Source: Sinorhizobium alkalisoli (GTDB lineage: Bacteria > Pseudomonadota > Alphaproteobacteria > Rhizobiales > Rhizobiaceae). Taken from it: DNA of 64,000 nucleotides. The DNA lies in assembly GCF_008932245.1 (NCBI RefSeq), contig NZ_CP034909.1, forward strand, positions 62,001-126,000. The letters run 5' to 3'. The translations under genes were made by a program, and so were the position numbers. Shown here in pieces: positions 19,780 through 26,604 of this stretch. Below the pieces are notes generated by a model that was not told the origin of the DNA, did not search any database, and saw nothing but the letters and a program-made list of their open reading frames with translations. Position 1 is the stretch's first letter, and every line of letters starts with the position of its first letter.

Positions 19780-21204
19780 GTGGCAAGGATACTCAAACCG
19801 GACATTTGCGTGATCGGCGGCGGCGCCGCCGGCCTTTCCGTGGCCGCGGGCGCGGCCGCTTTCGGCGTGCCGGTCGTTCTCATCGAGCACGGCAAGATGG
19901 GCGGCGACTGCCTGAATTACGGCTGTGTGCCCTCCAAGGCGCTGATCGCGGCGGCGAAACATGCGCAGGCCATCCGCAAGGCCGGAGCGTTCGGTCTCGT
20001 TGCCGCGGAGCCGGTCGGCGATAACGAACGGCTCAAGGACCGGATCAGCCGGGTCATCGCAGACATTGCACCGCATGATTCCGTCGAGCGGTTCACGAGC
20101 CTCGGCGTCGAGGTGATTACGGAGACGGCGCGGTTCGTCGACGAGCGGACTCTGGCGGCCGGCGACTGCCTCGTCCGGGCCCGGCGCTTCGTCATCGCCA
20201 CGGGTTCCTCGCCCGCCATTCCCGCGATTGCGGGTCTCGCGGAGACGCCATTCCTCACCAACGAGACGCTGTTCGAGCTGGAACAGGTACCCCGCCATCT
20301 AATCGTCATCGGCGCCGGCCCGGTGGGACTGGAGATGGCGCAGGCCTATTGCCGGCTGGGTGCGCGCGTGACCGTCATCGAGGGCGCTACGGCGCTCGCG
20401 AAGGAAGATCCTGAACTGAAGGCGATCGTGCTCGACGCGCTGCGCGCCGAGGGTGTCGTCCTCCACCAGCGAACGACGATCCATTCCGTGACGAGCAGCG
20501 AGGACGGCGTAATTCTGCGCTGCGAAGATCAAAGCGGAAGCCTCGATATCAAAGGCAACCACCTTTTGCTCGCGACCGGCCGCACTGCCAATCACGATTC
20601 GCTCAATCTCGCCGCCGCGGGCATTCGGCACGATGCCGCGCGCATCGAAATCGGCGCGAATCTGCGCACCAGCAACCCTCGGGTGTATGCGATCGGCGAT
20701 GCGGCCGGCGGCCAGCAATTCACCCACGCCGCCGGCTACCATGCGCGGCTTGTCCTGCAACAGATCCTCTTCCGGCTGCCGGCACGAGAGATCCGCGCCA
20801 TGATACCGCGGGTCACCTTCACTGATCCGGAGCTCGCCCATGCCGGCCTGACGGAAGAGGAGGCGCGGGAGAAGTCCGGAAGCGTTGACGTCGTTCGCTG
20901 CGATTATTCAGCCAATGACCGTGTTCGCATCGATGGCCATGGATGCGGACAGATGAAGCTGGTGATCGGCCGACGCGGACGGATTCTCGGCGCCGGCATC
21001 GCCGGGGCAGGGGCGGGGGAAATGATCGACATCTGGGCCCTTGCCATTGCCAACCGTTTGACGCTCAAGAGCTTCCGCGACCATGTAGCACCCTATCCCA
21101 CCCTTTCCGAGATTGGAAAACAGGCAGCGATCTCCTATTATTCTCCCATGGCACGAAATCGCTTCGTCCGCACCGCAATCCGCATCTTGCGGCGCTTCGG
21201 CTGA
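19780..21204 (+). CDS. FAD-dependent pyridine nucleotide-disulfide oxidoreductase (mercuric reductase/Lpd-like)
   Basis: 474 residues, GTG start. FAD-binding GGGAAG (13-18) and the redox-active disulfide GGDCLNYGCVPSKAL with C44 and C49 are present. An NAD(P)-binding GAGPVGLEMA lies near 183, and the FAD ribityl motif YAIGDAAG near 306. A C-terminal dimerisation domain follows. It lacks the N-terminal HMA domain and C-terminal cysteines of true mercuric reductase, so it is more likely a general disulfide reductase. Operon with the TVP38 gene before and the histidine kinase 21 bases after. Confidence 0.9.
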   Translation: MARILKPDICVIGGGAAGLSVAAGAAAFGVPVVLIEHGKMGGDCLNYGCVPSKALIAAAKHAQAIRKAGAFGLVAAEPVGDNERLKDRISRVIADIAPHDSVERFTSLGVEVITETARFVDERTLAAGDCLVRARRFVIATGSSPAIPAIAGLAETPFLTNETLFELEQVPRHLIVIGAGPVGLEMAQAYCRLGARVTVIEGATALAKEDPELKAIVLDALRAEGVVLHQRTTIHSVTSSEDGVILRCEDQSGSLDIKGNHLLLATGRTANHDSLNLAAAGIRHDAARIEIGANLRTSNPRVYAIGDAAGGQQFTHAAGYHARLVLQQILFRLPAREIRAMIPRVTFTDPELAHAGLTEEEAREKSGSVDVVRCDYSANDRVRIDGHGCGQMKLVIGRRGRILGAGIAGAGAGEMIDIWALAIANRLTLKSFRDHVAPYPTLSEIGKQAAISYYSPMARNRFVRTAIRILRRFG

Positions 21205-21225
21205 CGGCAGGGAAATTCTTCAAGC

Positions 21226-22707
21226 ATGATAGAAGAGGCACGCCACGAGAATGCGACGGCGCCGCCCCGCGCGGCCGTCGGTTTTCTGCGCGGGCTCTCC
21301 GGCAAGCTGCTTCTGCTGACGGTCGCCTTCGTCATGCTCGCGGAAGTGCTGATCTTCGTGCCCTCCGTCGCCAATATGCGTATCCGCTGGCTTGAGGATC
21401 GGCTGAACACCGTCGCGGCCGCGGCCGTCGTCGTCGACGGTTTGCAGAACATCGAGCTGCCGCGCGCCGTGCAGCGCGAGACGTTGATGGCAACCGGCAC
21501 CAAGGCGATCGTCATCCGACGCAAGGATGCGTCGCGGATGATCGCCAGCGTGGATATGCCGCCTCAAGTCGACGGCGAATACGACATCGCCAATTTCACG
21601 GCGCTCGGCGCGGTGCGCGACGCTTTCGACACGCTGCTTTTCGGCGGTCATCGCATCATGCGTGTCTATGGACCGCTCGGCGAAAGCGATGCGACCATTG
21701 AACTGGTGATGAAGGATGCGGGCCTGCGCAAGGCGATGCTTGTTTATTCGCGCAACGTTTTCCTGCTGTCGATCGTCATCTCGCTGATCACGGCATCGCT
21801 GATCTTTCTCGCGATCAACCGCATGCTGATACTGCCGATCAGGCGCCTGACGACGAGCATGCAGGAATTCTCCGGCGAGCCATCGAACCCCGAACGCATC
21901 CTCGTACCGCCCGAGGGCGGGGACGAACTGGCGGTCGCCGGCCAGCACCTCGCCAGCATGCAGCGCGAGTTGCAGAGAACTTTGAAGCAGCAGAAAAGCC
22001 TCGCCGAACTCGGCCTGGCCGTTTCGAAGATCAATCACGACATGCGCAACATCCTGTCCTCGGCGCAGTTGATATCGGACCGGCTTGCCGATGTCGATGA
22101 TCCGGTCGTGAAGCGTTTTGCACCGACATTGCTGAGGACCATCGACCGCGCGGTCGGCTACACGCAGGAAGTCCTTTCCTATGGACGCACCGCGGAAGCG
22201 GAGCCGCGCCGTCGCTTCGTCGCGCTTCGCCCGCTCGTCGACGATGTCTCGGAACTCCTGGCGATCGATGGCCAAAGCGGCATTGAATTCCAAAACCAGG
22301 TTCGCGACGACGTTATGGTGGATGCGGACAGCGAGCAGCTTTTCCGGGTCATCCACAATATCTGCCGCAATGCGGTCGAAGCGCTGGCGAACCACGAGCC
22401 GGAGGATGGGCGCGGTCGGGCGATCTGCGTTTCGGCGGTCCGAACGGGCAGCGTGGTGACGATCTCGATCGACGATACGGGGCCCGGCATGCCGGCAAGG
22501 GCTCGCGAAAACCTGTTCGCCGCCTTTCGCGGCTCGGCCCGCTCCGGCGGCACGGGGCTCGGCCTTGCAATTGCCCGCGAATTGGTGCTCGCCCATGGCG
22601 GTACGATCGCGCTCGTGGAGAAGCCGACACCCGGCACGCTCTTCCGCATAGAGTTGCCGGACCGCCCCGTCCGCCTCGACGCATTCCGCGCGAAAGGACG
22701 CTCTTGA
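21226..22707 (+). CDS. Membrane sensor histidine kinase, no adjacent response regulator
   Basis: 493 residues. TM1 lies at about 27-46, an extracytoplasmic sensor of about 125 residues follows, TM2 is at about 177-198, and then a HAMP-like linker. In the DHp domain H271 lies in SKINHDMRN. This HDMRN form (not HELRTP) places it with the HPK4-like group. ATP-binding motifs: N box NICRNAVEAL, G1 DDTGPGMP, G2 GGTGLGLA. No response regulator gene flanks it. It follows the reductase gene closely, so sensing may relate to membrane or redox state; that is inference. Confidence 0.9.
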   Translation: MIEEARHENATAPPRAAVGFLRGLSGKLLLLTVAFVMLAEVLIFVPSVANMRIRWLEDRLNTVAAAAVVVDGLQNIELPRAVQRETLMATGTKAIVIRRKDASRMIASVDMPPQVDGEYDIANFTALGAVRDAFDTLLFGGHRIMRVYGPLGESDATIELVMKDAGLRKAMLVYSRNVFLLSIVISLITASLIFLAINRMLILPIRRLTTSMQEFSGEPSNPERILVPPEGGDELAVAGQHLASMQRELQRTLKQQKSLAELGLAVSKINHDMRNILSSAQLISDRLADVDDPVVKRFAPTLLRTIDRAVGYTQEVLSYGRTAEAEPRRRFVALRPLVDDVSELLAIDGQSGIEFQNQVRDDVMVDADSEQLFRVIHNICRNAVEALANHEPEDGRGRAICVSAVRTGSVVTISIDDTGPGMPARARENLFAAFRGSARSGGTGLGLAIARELVLAHGGTIALVEKPTPGTLFRIELPDRPVRLDAFRAKGRS

Positions 22708-22790
22708 GCCTCGGCTTTGCCGGATCCGGTAAAGGCGCCGGGATGCGCGAGCCTGACCGTCGCAAAAATGAAATTTTTCCCGAAAGGTGC

Positions 22791-22819
22791 TTGCAATCCC
22801 CGAAAGGACGCTTTAGAGG
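22791..22819 (+). promoter_or_regulatory. Candidate tRNA-Arg promoter
   Basis: TTGCAA (22791-22796), 17 bases, then TAGAGG (22814-22819), ending about 37 bases before the tRNA. Spacing is ideal; the hexamers are moderate matches. Confidence 0.4.
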
Positions 22820-22856
22820 ATCGCCACGCAAGCGGTGGTCACCGCTTCCAAGACAC

Positions 22857-22933
22857 GCACCCGTAGCTCAGCTGGATAGAGCACCAGACTACGAATCTGG
22901 GGGTCAGGAGTTCGAATCTCTTCGGGTGCGCCA
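22857..22933 (+). tRNA. tRNA-Arg (anticodon ACG)
   Basis: 77 bases including encoded CCA. Acceptor stem GCACCCG pairs with CGGGTGC (22923-22929). The D-arm is GCTCAGCTGGATAGAGC. Anticodon stem CCAGA/TCTGG encloses loop CTACGAA with anticodon ACG, and the T-loop is TTCGAAT. It reads CGU and, after A34 deamination, other CGN codons. An accessory islet begins directly downstream. Confidence 0.97.
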
Positions 22934-23333
22934 TTTCTCCAGCATGCTTGTCGATTGCCACGCTATTCTGCCTTTTTTGCCACTATGTTGCCCTTAGGGC
23001 AGCAGCGTTGACCTATCTCACGGAACAAAAACATTCCAGTTCAGCCGCGCGTATACCGAGCGATTCGCCTAAAATCAACTCGCCAGAATTGCGGTCAAGA
23101 TTGCTGAGCGGCGCGATTGGATGTTCCGTCGTTGCTGAATGGCATAACGTGGTCGATCAACAGGTTGAGCGCTGGCAGGCGCACAAGGCGGGCGACATTC
23201 TCGACTGGCCTAGACCACCCGCCTTAGTAGACGTGACTGTGTGATGACCTTAGAAACCTGTTGCGCGTGAGGCACGAGCTATGGGAAGTACGCATGACCG
23301 CATTCATTTCGAATTCGCTGTGAGCGTCACGGC
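22934..23333. other. 400-base stretch after tRNA-Arg with no assignable gene
   Basis: An open plus-strand frame from 22948 to 23244 (98 codons) resembles nothing I know and lacks a good SD. Base composition is visibly more AT-rich than the flanking core genes. I found neither an integrase nor a HicA toxin in any frame. It is probably the decayed left part of an insertion at the tRNA. Confidence 0.5.
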
Positions 23334-23882
23334 ATGAGCGTCTATCTCGCACTCGTCGAACCCGGCAACGCGACGACGGCTTACGGCATCGTTTTTCCTG
23401 ATCTTCCCGGCGTGCATTCCGCCGCCGATGAAGCGGCAGACATTCTGCCGAACGCCCTCGAAGCGTTGCAGCTATGGGCGGAAGACGAGGACATGCCTTT
23501 GCCTTCCGACATGGCGGCGATCATGAATCGCGATGACATTCGCAAGGCGCTCGCCGCAGGTGCAGTTCTACTGGCGGTGCCATTCACGAGGAAGGCTACG
23601 GGAAGGAAGCCATCCGGTTTCAACATCGGTGACGAATTCATTATGGCGAACGGCTGGCGCTGGCGGGTGACGGATATCGGCACGCGGGTGGTGGTCGCCA
23701 TCCGCATCCAGCCTGTCGTGCTTCAATCGAAACGCAACGGCAAGATCACGCGAGAGGAAATCACCCAAACCGAGGCGGAGCAGGATGGCTGGTTTGACGG
23801 GCCGCCTTACGCCGTAGCTGAACAGGTCTTCGACGAATACGATTTAGACGGCATCGAAGAGATATGCCGCAAGGGAGCATGA
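23334..23882 (+). CDS. HicB-like antitoxin N-terminus fused to an unrelated domain
   Basis: 182 residues. Residues 1-85 follow the HicB pattern: YGIVFPDLPGVHSA (17-30), then NALEALQLWAED (40-51) and LPSDMAAIM, with the sheet-ending VPF. Where HicB would continue into its ribbon-helix-helix DNA-binding part, the sequence switches at about residues 88-98. The new segment has GDEFIMANGWRWRVTDIGTRV and then WFDGPPYAVAEQVFDEYD (153-170), which resembles short stand-alone rhizobial hypothetical proteins I recall. No hicA toxin gene is adjacent. The stop overlaps the next start as TGATG. Confidence 0.72.
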   Translation: MSVYLALVEPGNATTAYGIVFPDLPGVHSAADEAADILPNALEALQLWAEDEDMPLPSDMAAIMNRDDIRKALAAGAVLLAVPFTRKATGRKPSGFNIGDEFIMANGWRWRVTDIGTRVVVAIRIQPVVLQSKRNGKITREEITQTEAEQDGWFDGPPYAVAEQVFDEYDLDGIEEICRKGA

Positions 23883-24030
23883 TGGCGCGCTCACCGCGTC
23901 GCATGAAGACATTCCATTTCGACACTCAAGATTTCATCAAGACCGCCGAAAGACAGGCCGGCTATCTGGAGCCGTTTTTGAGGTCGGCGACCCTGAAATG
24001 ATCGCGGTGGCTATTGATGATGGGCGGTAG
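23882..24030 (+). pseudogene. HigA-like addiction-module antidote, frameshifted and truncated
   Basis: The frame from 23882 (or ATG 23903) reads MKTFHFDTQDFI, then TAERQAGYLE. This matches the N-terminus of the HI1420-type HigA antidote family. After GYLE the frame changes and stops at 24001. Shifting by one base at about 23971 restores FEVGDPEMIAVAID, the conserved next segment, which then stops at 24028-24030. A single lost base in GAGGCC plus a 3' deletion explains both. The XRE DNA-binding domain is missing. Confidence 0.65.
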
Positions 24031-24055
24031 GTGGTCTGGCAACGATCACATATCC

Positions 24056-24283
24056 TCACTTGCGCATCAGATGAGGAGAGGCAGCCACGGTATACCGCTG
24101 CTTGCCATCCTTTTCTCCGTACCATGGATCCCCAAATAACTTGCTCGATTGCGGCTCAGTCAAGCTGAGATCGAGCGCTCGCAAAGCCGCGCGCTCGCGC
24201 CGATGCTCCTTCAGCTTGAAACGCTTATCGCTTTCGGCGGTCGTTATGCCAGTGATCGGTGTCCTACGTCGGGATCGCGCCAT
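24056..24283 (-). CDS. Short conserved rhizobial hypothetical protein
   Basis: 75 residues starting MARSRRRTPITGITTAES, with RFKLKEHRRERAALRA in the middle and FGDPWYGEKDGKQ plus LMRK at the end. I recall similar 70-80-residue proteins scattered in rhizobial genomes, often near accessory DNA. The function is unknown. It lies in the islet after tRNA-Arg and is oriented towards the HigA remnant. Confidence 0.6.
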   Translation of the reverse strand: MARSRRRTPITGITTAESDKRFKLKEHRRERAALRALDLSLTEPQSSKLFGDPWYGEKDGKQRYTVAASPHLMRK

Positions 24284-24448
24284 GTCTTATCCCCTCGCTT
24301 TCACATGAGATACCAGAAGCCGGTTGTTAGCCAATACCGAATCGAGCACGCGAGAATACAAAACGCGCTGCGCGGCTCAACACGCCTTCACCTGTTTGAA
24401 ACGAATTTCATAGCGATAAGCCTTGCGCTTTGTCACAAAGGCCGCTCT

Positions 24449-24486
24449 CCACCTCTTCCCGGATCGATGTCGATCGGAAGAGGTGG
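24449..24486. other. Long hairpin downstream of the ybaK-like gene
   Basis: CCACCTCTTCC (24449-24459) pairs with GGAAGAGGTGG (24476-24486). An inner GATCGA/TCGATC stem lies within, with a two-base bulge and a two-base loop. It lies 26 bases past the ybaK-like stop codon. There is no U tract, so it may be a 3' stability element or a factor-dependent end. Confidence 0.5.
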
Positions 24487-24511
24487 TGCAATAGATCCCG
24501 CCTGTTCCGCG

Positions 24512-24985
24512 TCAGACCGATGGATGGCTGAAGCGGGCGACTTGCGCATCCTTCATCAGGTTGCGGAAATTGGTGCCGCTCATATGCACCAGCGTCCGGT
24601 GATCGCCGCCTTCGAAATAGACATCGCTCGCCCGGTCGAGGCTTTCGTCGAGTATGACCGGTACACCATAGGCCGATCCGATCGGCGGCACCGCGCCGAT
24701 TTCGCAGTCGGAGAAAAGCGAACTGACCTCATCCTCTGAGGCGAGGCCCAAGCGCCTGTTCATGACGTCCTGCAACGTCGAGAGCTCGACGCGATGCGAG
24801 GCGGGAACGACGGCCAGTACATAGCCCATTTCGTGGTGCACGACCACGGACTTGGCCAGCCTGCTGCCCGGAACATGGGCGGCCTCGGCGGTCTGGCTCG
24901 ATGTTGCGGTACGGTGATGCGCGACGGTGTCGTAGCTGACCCCTTCGCTGTCGATATAGTCCTGGAGTTTCTTAGCGATCGTCAT
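24512..24985 (-). CDS. YbaK/ProX-type aminoacyl-tRNA deacylase domain protein
   Basis: 157 residues, single-domain YbaK fold. Landmarks are YDTVAHHRTATSSQTAEAAHVP near the N-terminus, the central LAKSVVVHHEMGYVLAVVPA with the conserved lysine (K45), and GAVPPIGSAYGVPVILDESL. Family members hydrolyse mischarged tRNAs such as Cys-tRNA(Pro) or Ala-tRNA(Pro). Which tRNA is targeted is not visible. Not obviously in an operon. Confidence 0.88.
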   Translation of the reverse strand: MTIAKKLQDYIDSEGVSYDTVAHHRTATSSQTAEAAHVPGSRLAKSVVVHHEMGYVLAVVPASHRVELSTLQDVMNRRLGLASEDEVSSLFSDCEIGAVPPIGSAYGVPVILDESLDRASDVYFEGGDHRTLVHMSGTNFRNLMKDAQVARFSHPSV

Positions 24986-25176
24986 CTTAGTCGCCCCTTC
25001 TGATAAGTCGCGACGCGCGCAACCATTCTGCCCTGATCGCCCTGGAAGTCAACGATGAATGGGTCGGAACGCCGGCGCTGGGTTGGTCGGGAGTTATCGG
25101 ATCCACGGATAGATGCGCCAGCGGCATCGGCCCCGTTCGTTGTCTCGCAGACGTCGCTGCGTCGCAGGGGGCGGCC

Positions 25177-25605
25177 TCATTTTCCGGCAAGGATGTCGAT
25201 CGTCCGGGCATCCCGTATTCCTTCGAAATAGCGCTCCAGTGCCCGGGCGAAGGCGCCGACGGTCGGGGCTGCGGCCTCGAAAAGGGTCATCGACGAGCGA
25301 AATTTGAGATCGTCCGGCCTGCCGAAGATCTCGAGGGCGCCGCGTCCCTTGAGGGCGTTGACCGCTTCGGTGCACTCTAGGATACGGCGGCCGAGAAGCG
25401 GGTGCCGCAGATAGGCGATGGCCTCGTCCATGCTCGAGAGCGCGTAATATTGTGCCGTCGGCGAATGGCCGAGGCCCCGGATCTGCGGAAAGATGAACCA
25501 CATCCAGTGGCTTCTCTTGGCACCGGCCCGAAGTTCCGCCAGCGCAATGTCGTATACGCCCTCTTGCGCTTTGAGGAATCGTTCGAGATCGAAGGCCTCG
25601 CTCAT
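25177..25605 (-). CDS. DUF1810 family protein
   Basis: 142 residues from ATG 25605 (an upstream start at 25632 is less likely). The DUF1810 core is clear: RFLKAQEGVYDIALAEL, SHWMWFIFPQ, GLGHSPTAQYYAL and FGRPDDLKFRSSMTLF. Calpastatin-like fold proteins of this family are widespread and uncharacterised. The gene lies between ybaK-like and yigZ on the same strand, with gaps near 200 bases on both sides. Confidence 0.88.
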   Translation of the reverse strand: MSEAFDLERFLKAQEGVYDIALAELRAGAKRSHWMWFIFPQIRGLGHSPTAQYYALSSMDEAIAYLRHPLLGRRILECTEAVNALKGRGALEIFGRPDDLKFRSSMTLFEAAAPTVGAFARALERYFEGIRDARTIDILAGK

Positions 25606-25868
25606 GGTTGCAGTCCTGGCGCCGGTCACCACGCGCCCACTCTGCCTCTCGGCAGCGGCTGTCGATGCGGCTCCGATTTTTCATCACCGCTGACGACCAT
25701 GAACCTTGATCAGCCGCTCGTAAAGGTCGGCAATGGCGGCCTCAGCGCATCGGGATTGGCGACGGAAACGGCATCCCGTTCGGGAATTCAACGCAAAGCG
25801 TCCTGCGGCGGCTGCCGGAAAATACTGTAAGATGATCTGCGACGAGAATGGTGCCGATGAAAAGCCGC

Positions 25869-26453
25869 TTAGTTCTCCAGTGAGACGATCGCCTTGCCGC
25901 GGCTGAGATCGGTGACGAGCGCCAGCACGTCGTCCACCAGATCTTTTCGCATCTCGATCGTGAGCACGGCTCCGGTGTCCGTGAAGCTCTCTGTGGTAAC
26001 CGTGACGCCGCGGCTGGCAAGTCGCGCCTTTATCAGGGCCAGGTCGGAGAAGTCACAGGCGACCGTCGCGCCTTGCCTGTCCACGAGTTCGATCCTCTCG
26101 GCCGTTTTGAGGCAGAGTGCGGCGGTGCCGCCATAGGCGCGCATCAGCCCGCCGCTGCCGAGCAGGATGCCGCCGAACCAGCGTGTGACGAGGACCGCGA
26201 CCCGATCGAGCTTCTGCCCGTCGATCGCGGCAAGGATCGGCTTGCCCGCCGTACCGCTCGGCTCGCCGTCGTCGCTGAAGCGATAGGACTGTCCGAGTCG
26301 CCAGGCCCAGCAATTGTGGTTGGCGGCGGGGGCGGAATGGGCTGCAAGGAAGGCCCTTGCCGATGACTCGTCCTCAATGGGGCCGGCGATCGCGAGAAAG
26401 CGGCTCTTCTTGATTTCCTGTGTCGAGGTCTCGATGCGCCGGAGCGTGAACAT
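25869..26453 (-). CDS. yigZ: IMPACT/YigZ family protein
   Basis: 194 residues from the ATG at 26453; the upstream frame lacks the family start. N-terminal IMPACT domain motifs: IKKSRFLAIAGPI, NHNCWAWRLG, YRFSDDGEPSGTAGKPI and VTRWFGGILLGSGGLMRAYG. A C-terminal ferredoxin-like DUF1949 follows. Family members are linked to translation regulation through GCN1-like or ribosome interactions; the bacterial role is unsettled. Confidence 0.93.
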   Translation of the reverse strand: MFTLRRIETSTQEIKKSRFLAIAGPIEDESSARAFLAAHSAPAANHNCWAWRLGQSYRFSDDGEPSGTAGKPILAAIDGQKLDRVAVLVTRWFGGILLGSGGLMRAYGGTAALCLKTAERIELVDRQGATVACDFSDLALIKARLASRGVTVTTESFTDTGAVLTIEMRKDLVDDVLALVTDLSRGKAIVSLEN

Positions 26454-26540
26454 CCGCTTTTCCGTGTTTTGGCGGTGATAGCGGATTGGGAGAGGGCGCG
26501 CCAGCAGGGCATTGATTTGCCCCACCTCGCAGCCGTGACA

Positions 26541-26564
26541 CCCCGCATGCGATCGCATGCGGGG
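26541..26564. repeat. Perfect 24-base palindrome between putA and yigZ
   Basis: CCCCGCATGCGA followed immediately by its exact reverse complement, with no spacer. It lies 41 bases beyond the putA stop and 88 bases before the yigZ ATG. It could be a very stable hairpin ending the putA transcript, or a protein-binding or methylation-rich site. No U tract follows. Confidence 0.6.
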
Positions 26565-26604
26565 AGAGGATCGAGAAAGGCATTCTGGAGAAATCGCGGT
26601 GCGA

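Noticed and set aside
19780..21204. Mercuric reductase (merA)
   Set aside because: No N-terminal HMA domain, no C-terminal cysteine pair and no mer genes nearby; only the shared disulfide reductase fold is supported.
22948..23244. Possible integrase or hicA remnant after tRNA-Arg
   Set aside because: No tyrosine-recombinase R-H-R-Y pattern and no HicA GSHH-type motif in any frame.
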